DNA from: Actinomycetospora lemnae
GTDB taxonomy: Bacteria; Actinomycetota; Actinomycetes; Mycobacteriales; Pseudonocardiaceae
DNA: 64,000 bases
Reading direction: 5' to 3'
Assembly: GCF_028737315.1 (NCBI RefSeq)
Contig: NZ_JAQZAO010000005.1
Span: 186,001 to 250,000 of the forward strand
Positions 17,528-24,545 of this stretch are shown here, in pieces (within the stretch, counting starts at the first letter, position 1; every line of letters starts with the position of its first letter). The notes beneath the pieces are model-generated. The model did no database searches. It saw only the letters and a list, made by a program, of their open reading frames with translations, and was not told the origin of the DNA. A program made the translations under genes and the position numbers.

Positions 17528-17547
17528 GTGCTTGATAAACTGAGCAC
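17528..17547. promoter_or_regulatory. Inverted repeat GTGCT-N10-AGCAC before the phasin-like gene
   Basis: A 20-bp element with an AT-rich centre (TGATAAACTG) in an otherwise GC-rich stretch, 27 nt before the granule-protein start. Position and symmetry suit an operator or promoter overlap for the XRE regulator encoded just downstream; binding is inferred. Confidence 0.4.
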
Positions 17548-17574
17548 TCGTCACCGACGACGGAGGGACTCCTC

Positions 17575-17934
17575 ATGGCAACGCCGACCGCGCCGAAGGC
17601 CGACCCGGACCTCGACCAGCTCCGCGACCGGGCCGTCGACACGATCGCGCAGGTGCAGGAGGCCGGCCTGCGTCTCGCGGGCTCCGTCGCCGAGAGCTGG
17701 GCCTCGGCCCTGCGCGGACTCCCCGGGCTCCCGGGCCTGTCCGGCGTCCCGGGCCTTGCCCAGGGGGTCGACCACGGTGTGGCCGGCCTGCCGCGCACGC
17801 CCGCCGAGGTCGTCGACCGGGTCTACGACACCGGGGTGCAGATCCTCGAGGCGCAGCGCTCGGTGGCCCACCAGGTGCTCGAGGCGGTCGCCCCGGCGCT
17901 CCCGTCCGCCCGCGCGACGTCGCCGCTCCGCTGA
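17575..17934 (+). CDS. Phasin / HbhA-like granule-associated protein
   Basis: 119 residues with amphipathic helices at both ends (LDQLRDRAVDTIAQVQEAGLRLAGSVAESW, broken here only for description, and VVDRVYDTGVQILEAQRSVAHQVL) joined by a hydrophobic LPGLPGLSGVPGL linker. This is the build of small phasins and of the mycobacterial lipid-droplet protein HbhA, but it lacks HbhA's Lys-rich tail. Expected to coat PHA granules and shield them from the cytoplasm. Start ATG follows GGAGGG. The neighbouring XRE gene matches the Rv0474-hbhA pairing of mycobacteria. Confidence 0.65.
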   Translation: MATPTAPKADPDLDQLRDRAVDTIAQVQEAGLRLAGSVAESWASALRGLPGLPGLSGVPGLAQGVDHGVAGLPRTPAEVVDRVYDTGVQILEAQRSVAHQVLEAVAPALPSARATSPLR

Positions 17935-17951
17935 CGTCCTGGGCTGACGCC

Positions 17952-18356
17952 GTGGCCGGCCCGGGCGGGCCGTGGGAGGACCACCGCCGCGCCCTGGGCG
18001 GGTTCATCCGCAGCCAGCGCAAGCTCGCGCGCCTGTCGCTGCGGCAGCTCTCCGCCCTGAGCAACATCTCGAACCCGTACCTGAGCCAGATCGAACGAGG
18101 GCTGCACGAGCCGTCGGTCCGCGTGCTGCACGCGATCGCGGAGGCCCTCGACATCTCGGCCGAGAGCCTGCTCCTGCAGGCCGGCCTGGTGCGCGAACAG
18201 GCCGGGGGTTCGCCGGCGGACGCCGGCGAGCGCGGGGACTCGTCCACGGAACGGGCGATCCGCGCCGACCGCCGGCTCTCCGACGCGCAGAAGGAGGCCC
18301 TGATCTCCGTGTACCGCAGTTACACGGCGGGCTCGCCGACCGGGGGCGCGTCGTGA
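17952..18356 (+). CDS. XRE-family regulator, Rv0474-like
   Basis: 134 residues: helix-turn-helix domain at about 10-75 (GGFIRSQRKLARLSLRQLS, NPYLSQIERGLHEPSV) followed by an acidic C-terminal tail. It resembles the regulator encoded beside hbhA in mycobacteria. In this location it most likely controls the granule protein and perhaps phaZ, playing the part that PhaR has elsewhere. Start GTG has no ribosome site; TGGGCT lies 6 nt upstream, a weak leaderless box. Stop overlaps the phaZ start (GTGA). Confidence 0.75.
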   Translation: MAGPGGPWEDHRRALGGFIRSQRKLARLSLRQLSALSNISNPYLSQIERGLHEPSVRVLHAIAEALDISAESLLLQAGLVREQAGGSPADAGERGDSSTERAIRADRRLSDAQKEALISVYRSYTAGSPTGGAS

Positions 18357-19183
18357 GCGCGCTCTCGGTCCCCGAGCCCGCGTCCGCGCCCCGCGACGAA
18401 TGGATCGGCCACGTCGTCGTCGCCGGCCACCGGCTCCACGTCGCCCACCGCCCCGGCGCGCCGGCGCGCGTGCCGCTGGTGCTGGTCAACGGCATCGGCG
18501 CGAGCCTCGAGCTGTTCGAGCCCCTCATGGGCGCGCTCGACCCCGACCGTCCCGTCGTGCGCTTCGACGTGCCCGGGATCGGGGGGTCGCCGCTGCCGTG
18601 GGTGCCGCTGCCGATGGCCGGGCTCGCCGCGCTGCTCTCGGGACTCCTCGACGAGCTCGGGTACGCCCGCGCCGACGTGCTCGGACTGTCATGGGGCGGG
18701 GGCATCGCGCAGCAGTTCGCGCTGCAGCACCCCGACCGCACCGCGCGCCTCGCCCTGGTGAGCACCGGGACCGGCGCGATGATGGTCCCCGCCCGCTTCA
18801 GCGTGCTGGCGAAGATGCTCACCCCGCGGCGCTACAACGACCGCGCCTACCGTCGCGAGGAGGGCGCGGAGATCTACCAGGGCGAGTCGCAGGCGGACGT
18901 CGACGCGGTGTTCTCCCGCGCGCACCCGGTGAAGTTCCGCGGCTACCTCTTCCAGCTCATGGCGCTCATGAGCTGGACGAGCCTGCCGGTGCTGCCGTTC
19001 ATCGGCGTGCCGACGCTGGTGCTCGCCGGTCGTCGGGACCCGGTCATCCCGATCGTGAACGCGCACATCATGGGCTCGCTCATGCCGCGCGCGACCGTGC
19101 ACCTGCACCACGGCGGGCACCTCGGTCTGCTCACGCGGCCCGACGAGCTGGGCCGGGTCCTCGAGGACTTCCTGGACAACTGA
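18353..19183 (+). CDS. phaZ: Intracellular PHA depolymerase (PhaZ-like alpha/beta hydrolase)
   Basis: 276 residues, alpha/beta hydrolase fold. Oxyanion-hole region LVLVNGIGASLELFEPL, nucleophile Ser113 in GLSWGGG, Asp in LVLAGRRDPVIP, His in HHGGHLGL. The N-terminal block and the RFDVPGIGGS segment match the medium-chain-length PHA depolymerase group, and the gene is coupled to the regulator in a PHA locus. It would release 3-hydroxy acids from stored polymer, which the next gene could activate to CoA esters. A generic esterase remains possible. Confidence 0.8.
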   Translation: MSALSVPEPASAPRDEWIGHVVVAGHRLHVAHRPGAPARVPLVLVNGIGASLELFEPLMGALDPDRPVVRFDVPGIGGSPLPWVPLPMAGLAALLSGLLDELGYARADVLGLSWGGGIAQQFALQHPDRTARLALVSTGTGAMMVPARFSVLAKMLTPRRYNDRAYRREEGAEIYQGESQADVDAVFSRAHPVKFRGYLFQLMALMSWTSLPVLPFIGVPTLVLAGRRDPVIPIVNAHIMGSLMPRATVHLHHGGHLGLLTRPDELGRVLEDFLDN

Positions 19184-19194
19184 CAGCCTGCCAA

Positions 19195-19200
19195 TAAGGT
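19195..19200 (+). promoter_or_regulatory. -10 box of a leaderless promoter (TAAGGT)
   Basis: TAAGGT lies 8 nt before ATG 19209 of the acyl-CoA synthetase and immediately after the phaZ stop, so that gene probably has its own promoter. Confidence 0.55.
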
Positions 19201-19208
19201 TCACCACC

Positions 19209-20858
19209 ATGACGGTGGTGGACTGGCGGACCTGGGTGCCCGAGCGGCTCACGTATCCGGAGGTGCCCGTCGGGGCCCTGCTCGACGGCGCCGCGCGGCG
19301 CTACGGCGAGCGCACGGCGTTCCGCCACCACGACCGGGAGCTGAGCTTCACCGGCCTGTGGCGGGCGGCCAGCGGTCTGGCGCACCACCTGCAGGCGCGT
19401 GGCGTCGTCCCCGGCGACGTCGTCGGCGTGCACCTGCCCAACGTGCTGTCGTTCCCGATCGCCTACTACGGGATCCTGCTGGCCGGGGCGACGTTCACGC
19501 CGGTCAGCCCGCAGCTGCCGCCCGAGGGCGTGGCGGCGCAGCTCGCGGACGCCGGGGCCGTGGCCGTCGTGGGCCTGCAGGACACCGGGTCGGGGGTGCC
19601 GCTGATCCCGACGGACGGGGTCACCGTCGCCGACGGCGCGGAGGCCGACCACCCGCCGGTGGTCGACCTCGACCCCACCGTCGCCCGGGCCCACCTGGCC
19701 TACACCGGCGGCACCACCGGCAGCCCCAAGGGCGTGGTGCTCACCCACGCCAACGTCGTCACCAACGTCCTGCAGTACGCGTGCCACGGCAGCGGTTCGC
19801 GGCCCGTGCTCGGCGTCGGCGGGGAGGTGGGCCTCGAGCAGCTCGGCCCGGCCGAGGAGTGGCCCGTGCGCCTGGGCGAGGGCTCGGGGATCGCCGTCGC
19901 CCCGTGGTTCCACGCGATGGGCACGATCGGCGGGATCGGCGTCGCGGTCGTCTCCGGGGCGACGAGCATCGTCCACGAGCGCTTCGACCCGGTCCGCCTG
20001 CTCACCGACGTCGAGACCCACCGCGTCACGACGATCTCGGGCGCCCCGCCGCTGTTCCACGCGCTGCTCGCGCACCCCGAGGCGGCCGGCCGCGACCTGA
20101 CCTCGGTGCGCACCGTGACCTCCGGCGCCGCGCCGATGCCGGTCGCGCTCGCCCAGCGGATCGCCGCGCGGATGCCCGAGGCGGTCATCGTCGAGGGCTA
20201 CGGCATGACCGAGGCGACGATGGGCCTGACGATGGGGGCCACCGCACGCTCGGCGCACCGGCGCATCGGCACGGTGGGCGTCCCGGTGCCCGACACCGAG
20301 ATCCGGGTCGGTCCGTCGCCCGCGGAGCCGGCCGCCGTCGGCGAGGCGGGCGAGGTGTGGGCGCGGGGACCGCAGGTGATGGTCGGCTACCTCGACCGCC
20401 CCGAGGCCACCGCGGAGACGCTGGTCGACGGGTGGCTGCGCACCGGCGACATCGGCGTGGTCGGCGAGGACGGGCAGCTCGAGATCGTCGACCGCGCCAA
20501 GGACATGCTGCTCTACAAGGGCTACAACGTGTACCCGCGCGAGCTCGAGGAGCTGCTCGTCGCGCGCCCCGAGGTCGCGTCGGCGGCCGTCGTCGGGCGC
20601 GCGGACGTCGCCGTCGGCGAGGAGCCGGTGGCGGTGCTCGTGCTGGCGCCCGGGCAGGAGGCCTCCGCGGAGCTCGCGGCGGGCGTCGTCGCGGCGCTCG
20701 ACGAGCACGTCGCGCCCTACAAGCGCCTGCGTGCGGTCCACGTCGTCGACGCGCTGCCGGTGTCCGCGGCGGGCAAGGTGCTCAAGCGGGAACTGCGCGA
20801 CCAGGTCCGCGACGCGGGCCCGCTCGGACCACCCGTCTGGCGGCGTGAGCAGGGCTAG
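19209..20858 (+). CDS. AMP-forming acyl-CoA synthetase (FadD-like)
   Basis: 549 residues of the ANL superfamily. P-loop-like AYTGGTTGSPKGVVLTH, EGYGMTEATMG (adenine/Mg region), LRTGDIGV, KGYNVYPRELEELL hinge, and the A10 Lys in SAAGKVLKREL are all present. It activates a carboxylic acid to acyl-AMP then acyl-CoA. Placed after phaZ, it could recycle 3-hydroxy acids freed from PHA or supply fatty acids for polymer synthesis (inference). Confidence 0.88.
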   Translation: MTVVDWRTWVPERLTYPEVPVGALLDGAARRYGERTAFRHHDRELSFTGLWRAASGLAHHLQARGVVPGDVVGVHLPNVLSFPIAYYGILLAGATFTPVSPQLPPEGVAAQLADAGAVAVVGLQDTGSGVPLIPTDGVTVADGAEADHPPVVDLDPTVARAHLAYTGGTTGSPKGVVLTHANVVTNVLQYACHGSGSRPVLGVGGEVGLEQLGPAEEWPVRLGEGSGIAVAPWFHAMGTIGGIGVAVVSGATSIVHERFDPVRLLTDVETHRVTTISGAPPLFHALLAHPEAAGRDLTSVRTVTSGAAPMPVALAQRIAARMPEAVIVEGYGMTEATMGLTMGATARSAHRRIGTVGVPVPDTEIRVGPSPAEPAAVGEAGEVWARGPQVMVGYLDRPEATAETLVDGWLRTGDIGVVGEDGQLEIVDRAKDMLLYKGYNVYPRELEELLVARPEVASAAVVGRADVAVGEEPVAVLVLAPGQEASAELAAGVVAALDEHVAPYKRLRAVHVVDALPVSAAGKVLKRELRDQVRDAGPLGPPVWRREQG

Positions 20859-20861
20859 AGT
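20856..20861 (+). promoter_or_regulatory. -10 box of a leaderless promoter (TAGAGT)
   Basis: TAGAGT, whose TAG is also the stop codon of the acyl-CoA synthetase, lies 6 nt before ATG 20868. Confidence 0.55.
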
Positions 20862-20867
20862 GACCGC

Positions 20868-21323
20868 ATGGCCCGGATCCGCATCGTGCGCGCCGCCGAC
20901 GGACGGCAGTGGATGGTGCGCCAGAAGCTCGAGTGGATCGACCCCGCCACGGGGGAGGACTTCGAGCACGACATGCAGGGTGGCCGGCTCGCGGCCATCG
21001 GCATCGTCTCGATCATGGGCCTGCTCTGGGTCGCGCTCCTGGCCTGGTGGTTCACGGGCAGCCAGGGCGTGGTCGTGCCGGTCTGGGTCTGGCTGATCCT
21101 GCTCGCGATCGCGCTGTTCTTCCCCGGTCGCTGGGTGCTGCGCCGGCCGCGCACGCTCGTCGCCGAGACGCCCGGCGGTGCCGACGGCTCGGCGCCCGAG
21201 CGCTGGGTGGGCTGGGTGCGGGGCACCGCGGCCGCGCGCGAGGAGATGATGCAGACGGTCCGCAGCCTCGAGACGCGCGCGACGCCCGCCTACGCCGACA
21301 GCCCGCTGCAGCCGGTGAGCTGA
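20868..21323 (+). CDS. Conserved two-helix membrane protein, unknown function
   Basis: 151 residues: a soluble N-terminus of about 40 residues (RIVRAADGRQWMVRQKLEW), two adjacent transmembrane helices (about 45-65 and 70-92), then a charged cytoplasmic tail. No catalytic motif. I do not recognise a named family. It precedes the Fpg/Nei gene by 15 nt and is probably cotranscribed with it. Confidence 0.7.
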   Translation: MARIRIVRAADGRQWMVRQKLEWIDPATGEDFEHDMQGGRLAAIGIVSIMGLLWVALLAWWFTGSQGVVVPVWVWLILLAIALFFPGRWVLRRPRTLVAETPGGADGSAPERWVGWVRGTAAAREEMMQTVRSLETRATPAYADSPLQPVS

Positions 21324-21338
21324 CGGGTCGGTGAGCTG

Positions 21339-22268
21339 ATGCCGGAGCTGCCCGAGGTCGAGGCCCTCGCCGAGCACCTGCGCACCCACGCGCTGGCCCG
21401 GCCGGTGGCGCGCGTCGACCTCGCGAGCATGACCGTGCTCAAGACGTTCGACCCGCCGCTCTCGGCGCTCACCGGCCGTCTGGTCACCGGCGCGGCCCGG
21501 CACGGCAAGTTCCTGGACGTGGAGCTGGAGGACACGCAGCGCAGCGGAGCTGGACCATCAACTCCACTCCACCTCGTGATCCACCTGTCGCGCGCGGGCT
21601 GGCTGCGCTGGCACGACCAGGCGTCGACGACCCCGCCGAAGCCGGGCAAGGGGCCGCTCGAGCTGCGCGTGCACCTCGAGACGGTCGGCGGGCCCGGGTT
21701 CGACCTCACCGAGGCGGGCACGCAGAAGCGGCTCGCGGTCTACCTCGTCGAGGACCCGCAGCAGGTCCCGGGCATCGCCAAGCTCGGGCCGGACGCGCTG
21801 ACGCTCGGGCGCGCGGAGTTCGGCGAGCTGCTCGCCGGTCGCGGGGACACGAAGCGCAGCGGAGCCGGACCGGTCGGGTCGGCGCGGCTCAAGACGCTGC
21901 TCGTCGACCAGCAGGTCCTCGCCGGCATCGGCAACGCCTACTCCGACGAGATCCTGCACGTCGCGAAGCTGTCGCCGTTCGCCGCCGCCGGCAAGCTCGA
22001 CGCCGAGGCCGTCGACCGTCTGCACCAGGCGATGATCGGCGTGCTCTCCGAGGCCGTCGACCGCGCCGTCGGCCAGGACGCCGCCCGGCTCAAGGGCGAG
22101 AAGCGCTCGGGGATGCGGGTGCACGCGCGCACCGGCCTGCCGTGCCCGGTGTGCGGGGACACGGTGCGCGAGGTCTCGTACGCCGAACGGTCGTTCCAGT
22201 ACTGCCCCACGTGCCAGACACAGGGTCGGGCGTTGGCGGACCGGCGGCTGTCGCGTCTGGTCAAATAG
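21339..22268 (+). CDS. Formamidopyrimidine-DNA glycosylase / endonuclease VIII family
   Basis: 309 residues. MPELPEVE supplies the catalytic Pro2 and Glu3 of bifunctional glycosylase/AP lyases; the H2TH region is VDQQVLAGIGNAYSDEIL and the C-terminal zinc finger has CPVCGDT and YCPTCQ. It excises oxidised bases from DNA. Two short in-frame insertions, at about residues 65-73 (DTQRSGAGP) and 170-178 (DTKRSGAGP), are copies of the dispersed 27-base repeat and fall in loops beside the LVIHLSRAGWLRW strand and just before the H2TH region. The paralogue type (Fpg, Nei1 or Nei2) cannot be fixed from the window. Confidence 0.88.
   Translation: MPELPEVEALAEHLRTHALARPVARVDLASMTVLKTFDPPLSALTGRLVTGAARHGKFLDVELEDTQRSGAGPSTPLHLVIHLSRAGWLRWHDQASTTPPKPGKGPLELRVHLETVGGPGFDLTEAGTQKRLAVYLVEDPQQVPGIAKLGPDALTLGRAEFGELLAGRGDTKRSGAGPVGSARLKTLLVDQQVLAGIGNAYSDEILHVAKLSPFAAAGKLDAEAVDRLHQAMIGVLSEAVDRAVGQDAARLKGEKRSGMRVHARTGLPCPVCGDTVREVSYAERSFQYCPTCQTQGRALADRRLSRLVK
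21530..21556 (+). repeat. Dispersed 27-base repeat, copy 1 (inside the Fpg/Nei gene)
   Basis: Differs from the pheA copies at 2 of 27 positions. Contains the core CGCAGCGCAGCGGAGCT. Read in the frame that gives DTQRSGAG. Confidence 0.75.
21845..21871 (+). repeat. Dispersed 27-base repeat, copy 2 (inside the Fpg/Nei gene)
   Basis: Second, more diverged copy in the same gene, 4 of 27 positions different from the pheA consensus, same reading frame as copy 1, giving DTKRSGAGP. Confidence 0.7.
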
Positions 22269-22273
22269 GTGCC

Positions 22274-23476
22274 GTGCCCAGCTGGTTGACCGATCCGCGC
22301 GTGCTCGCCGCCGTCGGTGTGGCGATCGCGCTGGTGGTCGCCGTGCTGGTCTACCGGCGGGTCAAGCGGCGCAACGAGTTCGCGTCCCCGCTGGAGCGCG
22401 CGACGTTCTCGACGCTGCACACCGTCTCGCTGGCCGCGCCGGCGCTGCGCGAAGGGCTCTCCGAGGGGTCGGCGCAGTTTGCGGTGCCCTACCTGCGCAC
22501 GCTGCTCGACACCGAGGCCCTGTCGATGACGGGGTCGGACTGCGTGCCGCTGGCCTGGGACGGCGAGGCCGAGCACCACAGCCTCGACGTGCGCCAGTAC
22601 GCCGAGAAGGTCATGCGCACCGGTCGCCAGCAGGTGGCCAGCCGCAAGGACATCGAGTGCGGCTCGCAGGACTGCCCGGTGCGTGGCATCGTCGTCGTCC
22701 CGCTCGAGGTCGACGGCAACGTCGCCGGCACCCTGGCCGCGGTCAGCGCCGACACCCCGGGGCCGGTGCTGCTGCGCGCGTCCGCGGAGGTCGCGCGGTA
22801 CGTCTCGAGCCAGCTCGAGCTCGCCGACCTCGACGAGTCGCGCGCCCGGCTCAACCGCGCCGAGGTCCGGGCGCTGCGCGCGCAGATCTCCCCGCACTTC
22901 ATCTACAACGCGCTCAACACCGTCGCCTCGTTCATCCGCACCGACCCGGAACGGGCCCGCGAACTCCTCATGGAGTTCGCGGACTTCACGCGCTACTCGT
23001 TCCGCCAGGCCGGCGAGTACACGACGCTGGCCGACGAGCTCAAGAACATCGACCGCTACCTGGCCCTCGAGCACGCCCGCTTCGGCGCGCGGCTGACGGT
23101 GAAGGTGCAGGTGGCGCCCGAGGTGCTCTCGGTCGTATTGCCGTTCCTGGCGCTGCAGCCGCTGGTGGAGAACGCGGTGCGCCACGGCCTGTCGGGCAAG
23201 CCCGGCGGCGGCACGGTGACGCTGACGGCCGAGGACTCCGGCGCCGAGTGCACGATCATCGTCGAGGACGACGGCGTCGGCATGGACCCGAAGGCGCTCA
23301 AGGAGGAGAACCGCGACGCGCACCTGTCGGGCGCGCACGTCGGCCTCGGCAACGTCGACGACCGCATGCGCTCGGCGTTCGGGCCCGACTACGGGCTCGT
23401 GGTGGAGACCGAGCGCGGCGCCGGCACGAAGATCATCCTGCGCGTGCCGAAGTTCCGCGCGGGCGTCCGCGTCTAG
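22274..23476 (+). CDS. LytS-type sensor histidine kinase
   Basis: 400 residues. One N-terminal membrane helix (about 8-28), a GAF-like sensory region with CGSQDCPVRG cysteines, then the His_kinase module: QISPHFIYNALNTVASFIR with phospho-acceptor His208, LQPLVENAVRHGL as the N box, and VEDDGVGMD / GVHVGLGNVDDR-type ATP-binding glycines. LytS kinases pair with LytTR regulators; such a regulator lies 4.1 kb downstream, beyond SppA and an ESX operon. Start GTG 22274 lies 7 nt after TCAAAT, 5 nt after the previous stop. Probably senses a metabolite linked to the symporters controlled by the regulator (inference). Confidence 0.85.
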   Translation: MPSWLTDPRVLAAVGVAIALVVAVLVYRRVKRRNEFASPLERATFSTLHTVSLAAPALREGLSEGSAQFAVPYLRTLLDTEALSMTGSDCVPLAWDGEAEHHSLDVRQYAEKVMRTGRQQVASRKDIECGSQDCPVRGIVVVPLEVDGNVAGTLAAVSADTPGPVLLRASAEVARYVSSQLELADLDESRARLNRAEVRALRAQISPHFIYNALNTVASFIRTDPERARELLMEFADFTRYSFRQAGEYTTLADELKNIDRYLALEHARFGARLTVKVQVAPEVLSVVLPFLALQPLVENAVRHGLSGKPGGGTVTLTAEDSGAECTIIVEDDGVGMDPKALKEENRDAHLSGAHVGLGNVDDRMRSAFGPDYGLVVETERGAGTKIILRVPKFRAGVRV

Positions 23477-23515
23477 CTGATCACCGTCTGACCGTCGGGT
23501 CACCCGGGTGGCGGC

Positions 23516-23521
23516 TAGCGT
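23516..23521 (+). promoter_or_regulatory. -10 box of a leaderless promoter (TAGCGT)
   Basis: TAGCGT lies 7 nt before ATG 23529 of the S49 peptidase and supports that start over the in-frame GTG 23508. Confidence 0.6.
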
Positions 23522-23528
23522 GGGTGAC

Positions 23529-24452
23529 ATGAGCTCGCGCCTCGGTTCTGCCCTGTCGTCCGTCCTGCCCGGTCCGCTCGCGGCGGCCACGGGCCAGCGC
23601 ACGGTGAGCGTCGTCCGGCTCCAGGGCGTGATCGCCGCGAACAGCGCGCCGGTGCCCCGGGCGGTCATCAACATCACCGCGGTGGAGGACGCGCTGCGCC
23701 GCGCGTTCACCGCCGACCGCGTCCAGGCCGTGGCGCTGATGATCAACTCGCCGGGTGGGTCGGCCACCCAGTCCGCGCTGGTCGCCGACCGCATCCGCGG
23801 CCTCGCCGAGGAGCACGAGGTCCCGGTGCTGGCGTTCTGCGAGGACGTGGCCGCCTCCGGCGGGTACTGGCTGGCGTGCGCCGCCGACGAGATCTACGCG
23901 CACCCCACCTCGCTCGTCGGCTCGATCGGCGTCGTCTCCGGCGGGTTCGGGCTCCAGGGGCTCATCGAGCGCTACGGCATCGAGCGCCGCCTGCACACGG
24001 CCGGGCAGAACAAGGCCCGCCTGGACCCGTTCCAGCCCGAGAAGGCCGAGGACGTGGAGTGGCTGCTCGGGATGCAGGGCGAGCTGCACGAGATGTTCAT
24101 CCAGTGGGTCCGCACCCGGCGCGGCGACGCGCTGCAGGAGCGGGAGACCCAGCGGAGCGGAGCTCGACCCGACGAGACCGACGACCTGTTCACCGGCGAG
24201 GTGTGGACCGGCAAGCGGGCGCGGGAGCTGGGCCTGATCGACGACCTCGGCACGGCGCGCGAGGTCCTCAGGCGCCGCTTCCCGGACGCCGAGCCGGTCA
24301 CCGTCGAGCCGCGGCGCCCGCTGCTCGCGCGCCTCGGGCTGGGCGGGGTGCTGGCGCCCCTGGCGCCGCTCGCGGGGGCGGGCATCGACCCGGTCGGCTC
24401 GGCGCTCGAGTGGGTCGAGCACCGGGCGCTGTGGAGCCGTTTCGGGCTCTGA
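23529..24452 (+). CDS. sppA: S49-family peptidase (SppA-like)
   Basis: 307 residues, single S49 domain as in Bacillus-type SppA. NSPGGSATQSALVADRI is the oxyanion region, ASGGYWLACAADEIYAHP contains the catalytic Ser, and the general-base Lys probably lies in TAGQNKARLDPF; DLFTGEVWTGKRARELGLIDDLG is the conserved C-terminal block. No clear signal peptide, so it may act on the inner membrane face. Residues about 206-214 (ETQRSGARP) are an in-frame copy of the dispersed repeat in a loop just before DDLFTGE. Confidence 0.85.
   Translation: MSSRLGSALSSVLPGPLAAATGQRTVSVVRLQGVIAANSAPVPRAVINITAVEDALRRAFTADRVQAVALMINSPGGSATQSALVADRIRGLAEEHEVPVLAFCEDVAASGGYWLACAADEIYAHPTSLVGSIGVVSGGFGLQGLIERYGIERRLHTAGQNKARLDPFQPEKAEDVEWLLGMQGELHEMFIQWVRTRRGDALQERETQRSGARPDETDDLFTGEVWTGKRARELGLIDDLGTAREVLRRRFPDAEPVTVEPRRPLLARLGLGGVLAPLAPLAGAGIDPVGSALEWVEHRALWSRFGL
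24143..24169 (+). repeat. Dispersed 27-base repeat, copy 3 (inside sppA)
   Basis: Differs from the pheA copies at 2 of 27 positions and keeps the GCGGAGCTCGACC end. Read in the same frame as the Fpg/Nei copies. Confidence 0.75.
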
Positions 24453-24545
24453 GGGCGCTGCGCGTCGCGCATTCGTCACCCACCGTCGCACGCACGGACC
24501 TAGGCTCCCGGGGTCAGGGCGAGCCCGTGCGGGAGGTGGTGGACC

